This document shows positions 53,238-64,000 of a DNA stretch of 64,000 nt, piece after piece. Source of the stretch: Diogma glabrata (Eukaryota > Arthropoda > Insecta > Diptera > Cylindrotomidae). Location of the stretch: positions 378,383,923 through 378,447,922 of the forward strand of contig OY856186.1 of the NCBI GenBank assembly GCA_963693315.1. Direction: 5' to 3'. Made by a program: the position numbers and the translations under genes. The notes under the pieces are model-generated. The model saw only the letters and a program-made list of their open reading frames with translations. It did no database searches and was not told the origin of the DNA. Every line of letters starts with the position of its first letter. The first letter of the stretch is position 1.

Positions 53238-54297
53238 TAAAAGAAATACTAATTGCGAGTGATTATATAACTGCTACTATGTTTTGGATATCTCACACTC
53301 ATCTTATAAGATTGTTGTTGTAACAGACAATCTAATTACAATTTCGAAGAGCTGGAATACTTAGAAAAGGCGCAATTTTATTATATGGATCGAAACGTAT
53401 TTATAAGGGCGGAAGACAGTTAGTAATCGTAATGGTGGATATCAACTACCTTTATATATGATGATGTTTTATTGTTATCTGTTGTTTATAAATGATGGCG
53501 GATATTCATCTCAAGACGATGTTCAACAAATGTGAGTGGTTTTACGTTTTAAATAAATTTAATATTTCTTGAGCCAGAATTTTTGTTGTTCATGTTAAAA
53601 CAATAATACTGTTAATTTTGAATATAATAATTTTCTTATAAGTGAAGATAAACAATTAATAATTACAACAAGCTTTAGTTTAATGATTTCAATTTTTATT
53701 TAAATTATTTAAATGATTGTTTTTAAAATCAATAATTTTTTTGGATAATAAGGCTTGGTCCTTAAATAAATAGTAGTATAGAAATTTTAGCAAATTGGAT
53801 TAAATTTTCAATGTTTAAAATTAGATTTTTTGTTCGTACATATGAAGTGCATAAATATTATCAAATGGTAAGATAAGTAGTTTTCATCTTGTTTGCTGGG
53901 TGTATCGAATTCATTCCTTCGCATCAATCCTGGGTGGCTGCAAAATTAGTCACAACATAATCTCACAAGGTACTCGAAATAAATTATTCTCTTGTAACTA
54001 CTTTACGATCGCTGTTTTTTTTTAATGGACTCTGATGACTCAGCTTTAATCTCGCGATACAAGTAGTACCTAAAGTGATCTGGTTAATCAAAATAAACAC
54101 CCTTAACTACATGTTACAGTAATTAACACATTCCGTTTTAACCTACAATTGAAGAATAACTGTAAAAGTGAATTCGCTTTCACTTTGATTAAAAAAAACA
54201 ATATAAAAACAATGCGGTTTCATCTCAAAAACAAAATTTCTTATTTTGTTTTTTATAATAAATTCGCGACCCCCATTTTGAATACCGTACGTTTTTC
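53238..54297. other. Non-repetitive arm region with one exon-like piece
   Basis: Apart from the exon-like piece at 53,492-53,531, I see no gene here. Its mirror image occupies 55,017-56,076. Confidence 0.45.
53492..53531 (+). other. Possible first coding exon (MMADIHLKTMFNK) with splice donor
   Basis: The frame ATG ATG GCG GAT ATT encodes MMADIHLKTMFNK and ends one base before a good splice donor (GTGAGT at 53,532-53,537). The upstream sequence has no coding content, as a leader would. AATGATGGCGGA is also YY1-like. No second exon is found before the palindrome centre. The mirrored copy is at 55,783-55,822 on the minus strand. It may be the start of a host gene whose remaining exons lie elsewhere, or chance. 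Confidence 0.28.
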
Positions 54298-56076
54298 CTT
54301 TCAAGGTTAACTTTACTACAATAAATCGTTAAGTGTTTAAGGTTTTTACAAACTAACGAGTTTGTGGTAATTTCTTTTAATTAAGTTGTTTCTATAAACA
54401 TGTGAATTGTAGAAGCATAATCTTCCACTTTACATATATATATAGTCTAAAAATTAATAACTTAACACTTTTTTATCTCATTTTTTATTTAATTCTTATT
54501 TATTGCTTGTTTAAGCCGTGCATTCACATACAACAGAAACAGAAACCGAAACTGAATTTCATACAAATTTGACAGCAACAGAAACAGAAACCGAATTTAG
54601 AAACTGAAACAGAAGCTAAAAATTCGTCGGTTTTGTCTGAAACAGAAACAATTAAAATTTAATTGTTTCTGTTTCAGACAAAACCGACGAATTTTTAGCT
54701 TCTGTTTCAGTTTCTAAATTCGGTTTCTGTTTCTGTTGCTGTCAAATTTGTATGAAATTCAGTTTCGGTTTCTGTTTCTGTTGTATGTGAATGCACGGCT
54801 TAAACAAGCAATAAATAAGAATTAAATAAAAAATGAGATAAAAAAGTGTTAAGTTATTAATTTTTAGACTATATATATATGTAAAGTGGAAGATTATGCT
54901 TCTACAATTCACATGTTTATAGAAACAACTTAATTAAAAGAAATTACCACAAACTCGTTAGTTTGTAAAAACCTTAAACACTTAACGATTTATTGTAGTA
55001 AAGTTAACCTTGAAAGGAAAAACGTACGGTATTCAAAATGGGGGTCGCGAATTTATTATAAAAAACAAAATAAGAAATTTTGTTTTTGAGATGAAACCGC
55101 ATTGTTTTTATATTGTTTTTTTTAATCAAAGTGAAAGCGAATTCACTTTTACAGTTATTCTTCAATTGTAGGTTAAAACGGAATGTGTTAATTACTGTAA
55201 CATGTAGTTAAGGGTGTTTATTTTGATTAACCAGATCACTTTAGGTACTACTTGTATCGCGAGATTAAAGCTGAGTCATCAGAGTCCATTAAAAAAAAAC
55301 AGCGATCGTAAAGTAGTTACAAGAGAATAATTTATTTCGAGTACCTTGTGAGATTATGTTGTGACTAATTTTGCAGCCACCCAGGATTGATGCGAAGGAA
55401 TGAATTCGATACACCCAGCAAACAAGATGAAAACTACTTATCTTACCATTTGATAATATTTATGCACTTCATATGTACGAACAAAAAATCTAATTTTAAA
55501 CATTGAAAATTTAATCCAATTTGCTAAAATTTCTATACTACTATTTATTTAAGGACCAAGCCTTATTATCCAAAAAAATTATTGATTTTAAAAACAATCA
55601 TTTAAATAATTTAAATAAAAATTGAAATCATTAAACTAAAGCTTGTTGTAATTATTAATTGTTTATCTTCACTTATAAGAAAATTATTATATTCAAAATT
55701 AACAGTATTATTGTTTTAACATGAACAACAAAAATTCTGGCTCAAGAAATATTAAATTTATTTAAAACGTAAAACCACTCACATTTGTTGAACATCGTCT
55801 TGAGATGAATATCCGCCATCATTTATAAACAACAGATAACAATAAAACATCATCATATATAAAGGTAGTTGATATCCACCATTACGATTACTAACTGTCT
55901 TCCGCCCTTATAAATACGTTTCGATCCATATAATAAAATTGCGCCTTTTCTAAGTATTCCAGCTCTTCGAAATTGTAATTAGATTGTCTGTTACAACAAC
56001 AATCTTATAAGATGAGTGTGAGATATCCAAAACATAGTAGCAGTTATATAATCACTCGCAATTAGTATTTCTTTTA

Positions 56077-56736
56077 CTGGGGTGCGTTTCGAAATTAACC
56101 ACGGTTAACCATAAGGTAATAATGTCACTAATGTCATAGTCAAAATAGTGACGTCAAATATTAAATTCAAATTACCATAGTAAAGCTGTCAAAGTTAAAT
56201 TATAAAAGACCGCTAAAAATTCAAAATTAATAAAAACTAATATTCTAATTACGATAAATAAAACTAAAAATGTAGTGTATGTTTTTTATTTCTATAATTT
56301 ATTTTTCAGTCTTCAGTATCAAATAAAAATAATAAAAATAACACATTTCACTAAAAATTATTAAATACTTAGTAAATAATAATTAAACGTACGATATATT
56401 CACAAAACAATATAATTTCTAACTTTTTTTTCCACAACAATTAAAATTTTCTTTTATTATAAAAAATTATATTGTGTTTTATAAATCGGTTGAGATGTCG
56501 TTTTAAATATTTATATATTTTGACATTAGAACCTCAACAAACTCTACTCTAGACTTGAGTAACAAAGTTAAAGTAGTGACGTCACAATTTACTATGACAA
56601 CAAATTTTTATAGTTTTAGAACGATAGTACATCTGTCATCCAGTAATTTTTTTATTTTGCGGTTAATTATGGAACGACATTTGGTAGAGTAAAGTTAACC
56701 GCGGTTAACCATAGTTAATTTCGAAACGCACCCCAG
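56077..56736. mobile_element. MITE-like element, right-arm copy
   Basis: Exact inverse of 52,578-53,237 within the palindrome's right arm. It is not an independent insertion. Confidence 0.75.
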
Positions 56737-58771
56737 GTGACGAATCAAAATTTTGCGGTTTCAATTAACCGTTCATAACCATTTTTCATTTATTATATCA
56801 AATAAAACAATACACATGTATGGTAACTAGCAAAGTATAATATATTAGGTTATTTTATTTAACCATTTGTCTTTTCGTTCAATTTAATTTTATTTAAACT
56901 TGTAACTTAAAAAATTTTTCTTTTTTTAAACAGCAATATAATTATATTGTACATGATAATCACTAATTTATTAGATATACATAAAAAGTTTAATTTTTCC
57001 TGTTTATACTAATTTTTATGTTATGATGGTAATGAACTACAAACTATAAATTTTCTTATTATTTTTACTTCACCACAATTTTAAATTGTGTGAAGTAATG
57101 CAATCTATCGTGAAAAAAAAAAATCTTACATACCCCAAATTTTGTTTTTTCTTTTGTTTTGTTGGACCATCCTCTATCCAAATAGCCAATAAAAATTTTG
57201 GTGTACGTCTGTGTGTGGGTGGGTGGGTGGGTGGGTGAGTTTTCTGCATAGGATCTTGATGAAACTTTGGCAAATGATACAGGTTCACTTGAAAATAGAA
57301 GATCTGGATTCGTTTTAAATTTGGACAAAATGGCGGGGGGTCTCCCGAACACCTCTAAGTTTAAATCTTGAATAACTTCTGATCTCGAGCTATGATCTTA
57401 TTGAAACTTAGTATATAAGGTTTTAATACTGTTTCCAATATTTCTGCATACCAACTTCCGGTTTGTCACTTCCGGTTAAAAAGTTTTTTTTTCAGGTGTT
57501 TATCCCTACTGTAGCCTACAATTACCGATCGGTTTTCATGAAACGTTGCGAAAAGCTTTTAAATAACATGAGAAAGATTTTATCAGCTTTTGGAGCACAT
57601 TGGATAAAGGGTTGGGGGGTCCACCATACAACAGGTGGTTTTTTCCACAAAGTTTTTATGTTTGTTGGGAGCATAAAACATTCATTCGTGAATGAATTTT
57701 GATGACACTTTGGAAAAAGATGCAAACATGTATGACAAAGAACTGATTAGTTTTTGAGCGATAGTGAAAAAAGTGGTGGGGGGTCCCTGGAGCACCTGTT
57801 TTTTTGAAAGCTCTATAACTTCTGTACATGATAAGCGAATTGGATGAAACTTGGTACATGAGTATGTAGTACGGTTTAAAATAGTTCTGCATCCCAACTT
57901 CCGGTTTTTCACTTCCGGTAAAAAAAATTTTTTTGTACTTTTTTGAAGTTTTTTCAGTGTCTTTATGCACACTACAGCCAACAATAATGAAGTGATTATG
58001 ATGAAACTTATGGAATAGGGTTCCAATTAGTGTGAAAAGATAATTATTATGTTTTAGGACACATTGATCAAAGTGGTGGGGGGTCTACCATACAAATGCT
58101 GACTTTTCACATTTTGTTTTTTAAGTTTGTTGGGAGCATACAGACTTCATTCATTAATCAATGTTAATGACACTTTGGCAAATGATGGAGACTTAAGTAA
58201 CAAAGAACTGATTAGTTTTTGGATAATATTGGAATAAGTGGTGGGGGTCCTCCCGAACACCTGTTTAATGTGTCACACTTTTTTCAATGTTTGTTGGGAG
58301 CACACAGCATTCGTTCGTTATCGAATTTTGATGACACTTTGGAAAAAGATGCAAACATGTATGGCAAGGAACTGATTAGTTTTTGAGCGATAGTGAACAA
58401 AGTGGTGGGGGGTCCCTGGAGCACCTGTTTTTTTGAAAGCTCTATAACTTCTGTACGTGATAAGCGAATTGGATGAAACTTGGTACATGAGTATGTAGTA
58501 CGGTTTAAAATAGTTCTGCATCCCAACTTCCGGTTTTTTACTTCCGGTAAAAAAAATTTTTTTGTACTTTTTTGAAGTTTTTTCAGTGTCTTTATGCACA
58601 CTACAGCCTACAATAATGAAGTGATTATGATGAAACTTATGGAATAGGGTTTCAATTAGTGTGAAAAGATAATTATTATGTTTTAGGACACATTGATCAA
58701 AGTGGTGGGGGGTCTACCATACAAATGCTGACTTTTCACACTTTGTTTTTTAAGTTTGTTGGGAGCATAGG

Positions 58772-59147
58772 CTTTCAAGGTTAACTTTACTACAATAAAT
58801 CGTTAAGTGTTTAAGGTTTTTACAAACTAACGAGTTTGTGGTAATTTCTTTTAATTAAGTTGTTTCTATAAACATGTGAATTGTAGAAGCATAATCTTCC
58901 ACTTTACATATATATATAGTCTAAAAATTAATAACTTAACACTTTTTTATCTCATTTTTTATTTAATTCTTATTTATTGCTTGTTTAAGCCGTGCATTCA
59001 CATACAACAGAAACAGAAACCGAAACTGAATTTCATACAAATTTGACAGCAACAGAAACAGAAACCGAATTTAGAAACTGAAACAGAAGCTAAAAATTCG
59101 TCGGTTTTGTCTGAAACAGAAACAATTAAAATTTAATTGTTTCTGTT
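58772..59147 (+). repeat. Third, forward copy of the palindrome's inner segment
   Basis: These 376 bases repeat 54,298-54,673 in forward orientation with a constant offset of 4474 and no difference that I saw. The copy starts two bases after the right arm ends and runs through the palindrome centre into unique sequence. Together the segment order is forward, inverted, forward. Confidence 0.93.
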
Positions 59148-59279
59148 CCAGAAACTGTCACATGACCAGAAACTGTCAAATAATATTAATTATTATTTGA
59201 AATTTTGATAATAGAGTTTTGAATTTTGAATAGTTTTCAGTTTCAGTTTCCAATTCTGTTGTATGTGAATGCCCAGCTT
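58987..59279. mobile_element. MITE with ends (A)AGC.G.GCATTCACATACAACAGAA
   Basis: The left end GCCGTGCATTCACATACAACAG and the inverted right end GCTGGGCATTCACATACAACAG match except at two positions. The 290-bp interior is rich in CAGAAAC motifs and includes a natural short inverted repeat (CAGAAACAATTA with TAATTGTTTCTG). A half copy at 54,513-54,657 ends exactly at that inverted repeat, where the palindrome turns back. No clear target duplication was found. Confidence 0.7.
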
Positions 59280-59336
59280 TATTGACGATAAGCGTTAGAT
59301 ATTAAAAATTTATGTCACTTTTATAGATACATAATA

Positions 59337-59627
59337 ATAATTTAAAATATTTACCAATAATTCCACATATTTGTTGCTTGATTCGATAACTTTTGAGATC
59401 GATGTTTGGAAAATAAACCATTGTATACACCAGAACGCTTCACTTCTATTTAAAATTATTCAATATTCAATGAAAGCAAAAACGTTGTTGGTTGAGTGGT
59501 TGAATTGTTACCGTTATTTGGCATAATCGGACAAAACGATAGTAAACGATTGAAAAATTTAGTTGGAGGGGAGATAGTAATAATGAAAATCTGTAATGTA
59601 GCAAAACAAGTTTATTAAATTTGTCTA
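59337..59627. repeat. Old repeated segment, copy 2 (partner of 541-1540)
   Basis: The order 'ccacatatttgttgcttgattc', 'cgcttcacttct' and 'attgaaaaatttagttgg' matches the blocks at 541-1460. It continues after the hAT element at 63,723-63,770 (tacaatta..., aagaataaaaa). This copy lacks both MITEs found in copy 1. No coding content is seen. Confidence 0.6.
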
Positions 59628-60566
59628 ATTTTTTGCAGGGTTGAAACGTATAATACGGTAACGTATAAAACACGTATTATACGTACGTATAAAACGTATA
59701 AAACGTACAGTATAAAACACACAATTATTTACGTTTTATACCGTATAAAAGTAAAATCCTTAATAAATAAAAATACATTTATATAAAATTATCGCGGGCG
59801 TATTATTCATCGTACTCGTGATATTTAATATTTATAAAGCCTAGATTTCTGGACTAATAGGAACAGTTGCTTTAGAAAATATAGCGTCGTCATGATAATT
59901 TCTTACCCAACTATTCCTATTAGTTCAGAAAACTTCCACATTTAACGTAAATGCTTCTTTTCAACATATAATGATTTGTTTTCAAAACAAATTTAGTCTG
60001 CAATATAATTTGACATTTCCAACCATACCTATTATTCATCAATGACCTAAATTGAATTTACTCAATAAACTTCTCACTAAACTTTTTCGTTTGACGTAAA
60101 TACATATATTAACTATTACAACTTTTGTATAAAAAGAAGATTTGATCTACAAGAACCTGTTATTTTCAAACTGTGTCTATTAATTGGAAGTGGGCAACCC
60201 GGATTCACACTACAAAATTTTTTAAGGCCAACTCTCTAATAATCTCTAATAATTTCCCTAACTACTATGAAAAAAACTATTCTGCAACAACATAATATTT
60301 CCCAGCTGTTCTTATTAGATGGGAGGAGCTAAAGTTTGATTGAACGATATTTTACATATTCAATAACATTTCATGATGCCAAATAATTAAGTTCATGAGC
60401 CAAAACAATTCTACATTACAATTCTACTTTCAAACAGAACGGATGTCATTTATGACAGGTCTATCAACTAAAACAAAAAAAAATTAAGAGAAGTGAAGTG
60501 AAGTAATATTATAATTGAAAAAATAAGTGATTACCAAAATAAGATTTAATTAAATTTCGGCTAATC

Positions 60567-63199
60567 TAGAAAAGATTACCACGGACTATCGCAAAGCAAG
60601 ACTGGCCATTCTTGGAGACTTTATTATTCATAATAAAAAATGGCTTAAGTGTACATCGCACACTGACAATGTAGGAAGACAAGCTGAACTGATATTTGCA
60701 GATTATCACGGTTTGACGCAAATGATAGAGTGTCCCACTAGAATCGCAGACAATTCACATCATAACAATAATTTGCTGGATCTGTTTTTGACAAACGAAC
60801 CAGATACTACGAAGGCAAAAGTTGAACAACCCCTGGGAACATCGGACCATTTACTAATATCAGCAATAGTGCAATTTACATCACCGACGCCAATTAAAGC
60901 AAATCCTCGTCGCGTTTGGAATTATAATCGCGCTGATTGGGAGGGATTGAGAAACTTTTATGATAAAACACCATGGAAAACTATTTGTTGTGTTGATCAA
61001 GATCCTAGCACATCGGCAATAAGAATTTCTGAAATCATAAAAGACGGAATGCGGCGGTTTATTTCAAATCGATTAATCACTCCTAAAACTGAGCCTTGGT
61101 TCACGCGGGATGTTGATGAGGCAGTGAGGAACAAACGCAAAGCATTCAAGACGTATAACTCAAATAAAACACCTGAAACCCATAGCGCCTATAAGAAAGC
61201 CAGAAATATTAGTAAATTCAAAATAGACTTGGACAAAGATGCGTTTATCCAGAAGAAAGCAAAGAAATTCGCCGAGCACCCATCTGGCTCACGTAGTTTT
61301 TTTCAAGCAGTTAAATCAATCCAAAGCAACTTTACTCGATCCTCTATTCCAACCTTAGCTCTGAATGACATTCCCGTGAGCGACTCAAAAGAGAAGGCGA
61401 ATCTTTTGGGTGGTATTTTCGCAGAAAAATCTAACATAGTTAACCCTCCCCATTCTCCTACAATTATTTCCCCAGTTGAAACGAAAATGAAACCAATTAT
61501 TTTTCGTTGCAGTATTGTACGGAAAATGCTTCTTTCTATCAATGTCAACAAATCCGCTGGTCCCGATGGTATCCCACCCCTCATTCTTAAAAACTTTGCT
61601 AGACAACTAGCTCCAATTTTAACAAAGATTTTCTATTTATCTTATAAAACCGGAATGTTTCCCGATTCTTGGAAGCTGGCCAGCGTTCAACCCATATCAT
61701 AGAAAGGCAGTAAGACAGACCCTAACAATTATAGACCAATTGCAATTCTGTCGGTTTTGGCTAAAATATTTGAAAAATATGTTAACTACAATCTAATAGA
61801 TTATTTGGAAATGTCGCGAATTATAGATGATAAGCAGTATGGTTTTCGTAGAAGTCATGCAACAGGTGATCTGTTAGCCTACGTATCCCATCTCTGGAAC
61901 AAATCTCTGGAAAACCATGGTGAAACATTCAGTATTTCACTTGACATTTCTAAAGCATTTGATAAAGTGTGGCATAAAAATCTCATAGGTAAATTAAAAT
62001 CTTATGGCATAGACCATCTTACTGTCTCATGGATTCAAAGTTTTCTTACAGGTCGCCAATTTCATGTTAATTTAGATGGTATCACATCCAATATTTTCAC
62101 AACCAATGCTGGGGTTCCCCAAGGTTCTGCACTCTCACCAACCTTGTTTCTTCTATACATTAATGACTTACTTAATTCCACAGTGCACCCAATCCATAGT
62201 TTTGCTGATGACAGCACATTGCATGCATCACATGCATCTCCTAAATTTCGATCTCATACTGCAGTTACCACTGATAGAGAGCTGCTAATTGATTCCATCA
62301 ACAACGATCTGGCTCGTATAATGGAATGGGGAGATCGTAATCTTGTTTCATTTAATCCAACCAAAACAAAACTATGCCGTCTTTCACAAATAGAACGACA
62401 TAAAAATTTCCCTATTAAGATAAACCATGAGTAATTGCGTGAGGTTGAATCAGTTAGACTTCTTGGAGTGGATATTCAAAGTAACCTGAAATGGAATAAA
62501 CATGTGTTCAACCTCGCTAAATCTGCAATGCAAAAATTAGGATTCTTGAGTCGATGTACAAAGTATTTCAATCCCGAGCAAATTTTGCTAATCTTCAAGT
62601 CCTTTATTCGTCCATGTATGGAGGACTGCTGTCATGTTTGGGGAGGTGCTTGTCAGTCAACAATAAAATGTCTAGACTCTGTACAGAGAAAAGCAATACG
62701 GTTGATTGGTAATAAGGAACTAACGGATCAGCTTGATTCACTCCAGCACAGAAGAAATGTGGCTGAATTGTCAATCTACTATAAATATAACTTTAGTGAA
62801 TTCTCCTCTAAGGAAATTCAAAACATCCTTCCATTTTGTGCGCAATTTAATCGGCGAACAAGAACTTCAGAGTTATCTCACCCATTTGCTGTCCAAATAC
62901 CTCGTTGTAGAACTGTGTCCTTCCAGAACGATTATTTTAATAGAGTGGTCAAATTATGGAACTCAATGCCCGGCTCCGTATTTCCCGATGAATATTCTCC
63001 TCAGATGTTTAAAGAAAATGTTCATCGTCATTTAAAAGAATCAGTATAGTTATTCCTATATCCTCATTCCTTCCGTTTTCCTCATCTCCTTCCTTTATAG
63101 TTGACATCTTCGGATATTCAAAGAGTCTAAATAATGAATATTTCATATTTAGTGTGCTAAACATGTCCAACTAATTTAATTAATAAAAAAAAAAAAAAA
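60567..63199 (+). mobile_element. 5'-truncated LINE inside the hAT element
   Basis: The LINE starts within its endonuclease near 60,567 and ends in a 15-16-base A run (63,185-63,200). One frame runs through it with two stops. A possible short target duplication, CTAATC, lies at 60,561-60,566 and 63,205-63,210. The stops are few, so the insertion is fairly recent. It is younger than the hAT that hosts it. Confidence 0.85.
60572..63049 (+). pseudogene. LINE ORF2 (endonuclease end, RT, C-terminus) with two stops
   Basis: One frame covers the region. The endonuclease C-terminal part shows KARLAILGDFIIHNKKW, NNNLLDLFLTNEP and PLGTSDHLLISA. The RT has NKSAGPDGIPPLILKNF, NNYRPIAILSVLAKIFEKYV, SISLDISKAFDKVWHK, NAGVPQGSALSPTLFLLYI and the catalytic HSFADDSTLHAS. 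The C-terminal part follows (VRLLGVDIQSNLKWNKHV, then IFKSFIRPCMEDCCHVWGG) up to a natural stop at 63,047-63,049. TAG at 61,700-61,702 and TAA at 62,432-62,434 interrupt it in frame, with no frameshift. The FADD box and GVPQGS motif place it among CR1/Jockey-like LINEs. ORF1 and the endonuclease N-terminus are absent. Confidence 0.88.
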
Positions 63200-63722
63200 A
63201 GTTTCTAATCCAAAATGTTTCCCATTAAGTAAATGTTGGAATCAAAATGAAAGCAAATCATATAGTATACGTGTTGAAAAATTCAAAAATAATTTTATTG
63301 CTTGAGTTTAAGTGCTCAAAAAAATCTCTAATATATAATTCAAAATTTTCAATATTCAAATCTAGTGAATCAAAAATTACTAACCAGTTTAATGTACATT
63401 AACATAGTCTTTCGTATAAAGTATAAAAATATACATTCAAATAACATCTAGAATTTAAATAGTTTTTGTTATAAATTATAAAATTTATAAATAATTTATA
63501 ACTATGGAATTATATTTTTACTAAAATATGTATATATTTACTAAAAATATAATTAATATCTGAAGTAAGAAGTATTTTTAATTTTTTATGAATGAATTTC
63601 AAAAACAAAATCATATTATAGGTTTTATACGTTATATACGTTTATACGTTTTATACGTTACGTATTATACGTGTAACGTATAAAACGATTTATACGTGTA
63701 TATTAGCAACCCTGATTTTTTG

Positions 63723-64000
63723 TTAGTTCTTGTTGTACAATTAGTTTGTTGACCGGATAAAGAATAAAAATTAAATGTCAAATTATGGTTTTGTTGTTGT
63801 TTCTTAAAAATATCTTTTTAATGCACCAAACCTGTCGTATACATATATCTTTTTAATACACCATACCTGTCGTATTATATTAAAAATAACTGGTGATAAA
63901 AATTAATGAAATAACTGATTTTTAATTTTACTGAAGAAACAACACACACTGATATCAATCATTAAAGACGTTTCATTGTCACAAGTGCTACTTTTCACGC
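63723..64000. other. AT-rich right flank
   Basis: It contains a tandem pair of 'atctttttaat.cacca.acctgtcgtat' (63,811-63,880) and no gene. The first 50 bases belong to the old repeated segment. Confidence 0.5.

Larger units (their letters stand above)
50545..58769. repeat. Giant palindrome with 4.1-kb arms
   Basis: The left arm 50,545-54,656 and right arm 54,658-58,769 are reverse complements about the single base 54,657. Arm lengths agree exactly. Every point I compared is identical, including an 11-base T run (52,191-52,201 against the A run at 57,113-57,123), a 9-base run (54,015-54,023) and the CCCA microsatellite. All open frames in one arm recur unchanged on the opposite strand in the other. 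There is no spacer. The centre is a natural short inverted repeat (CAGAAACAATTA / TAATTGTTTCTG type) inside a MITE. Confidence 0.95.
59628..63722. mobile_element. Non-autonomous hAT element with ACGTATAA subterminal repeats
   Basis: The element proper is 59,636-63,714, with ends CAGGGTTG and CAACCCTG and a perfect 8-bp target duplication ATTTTTTG (59,628-59,635 and 63,715-63,722). The first ~120 and last ~90 bases are dense in ACGTATAA and TTATACGT motifs in both orientations, probably transposase-binding sites. The interior has no transposase. A plus-strand LINE fragment (about 60,567-63,199) is inserted in it. Without that insert the hAT element is about 1.4 kb. Confidence 0.93.

Noticed and set aside
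50545..58769. Palindrome as the long inverted ends of a foldback or Maverick-type transposon
   Set aside because: There is no interior between the arms, no target duplication at 50,545/58,769 (the left flank continues a tandem array mid-unit), and the arms hold unrelated older insertions. Transposon ends do not explain it.

Overview
The window looks like intergenic DNA from an insect, or at least an arthropod, nuclear genome. It is strongly AT-rich and full of homopolymers and microsatellites. Nearly all recognisable coding capacity belongs to transposable elements typical of insects: hAT DNA transposons, CR1/Jockey-type and I/R1-type LINEs, BEL/Pao, Copia and Ty3/Gypsy LTR elements. I found no complete conventional host gene, no rRNA or tRNA gene, no CRISPR array and no bacterial-style operon. 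Two short exon-like pieces (about 35,979 and 53,492) and one frameshifted coiled-coil reading frame (34,163-35,331) are the only non-mobile coding candidates. The species cannot be named from the sequence.

Layout. 541-1540 is an old repeated segment, related to 59,337-63,770, that carries two small MITEs (636-1016 and 1086-1368) and a nearly intact hAT transposon (1576-4168, 8-bp target duplication GTGGTGGT) whose transposase has one stop codon. 5.1-8.4 kb holds a duplicated hairpin, a GC-rich island, a 200-base assembly gap and about 1.25 kb of an ATGTT pentanucleotide array. 8.4-9.3 kb is a decayed Copia fragment. 9307-10,910 is one copy of an unclassified repeat whose second, inverted copy lies at 37,037-48,196.

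12,861-33,542 is one young Ty3/Gypsy-like endogenous retrovirus on the minus strand, with LTRs, a 4-bp target duplication AATT, a tRNA-type primer binding site, gag, pol with two in-frame stops, and downstream envelope-type genes. Its envelope candidate (20,624-22,471) resembles the class II Gc glycoprotein of phlebovirus-like bunyaviruses rather than a usual errantivirus envelope. A second small Cys-rich membrane protein gene (24,205-24,711) lies between pol and it. The 3' LTR has been split by a LINE (about 13,383-19,046), and that LINE has itself been split by a hAT element (16,435-18,148, target duplication ATTGTGAT): a three-level nest.

The second copy of the unclassified repeat is split by another LINE (38,206-47,833). 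That LINE is in turn split by a minus-strand LINE (about 39,091-41,037) and by a truncated BEL/Pao element (about 41,536-45,445). 49.5-52.1 kb is a higher-order tandem repeat. 50,545-58,769 is a giant, apparently perfect palindrome with 4.1-kb arms and essentially no spacer. It is followed by a third, forward copy of the inner 376 bases. It is either an assembly or library fold-back artefact or a very recent inverted duplication. 59,636-63,714 is a non-autonomous hAT element (target duplication ATTTTTTG) with dense ACGTATAA subterminal motifs and a 5'-truncated LINE inside it.

The parts do not form a pathway. The window is a record of successive insertions whose order can be read from who interrupts whom.
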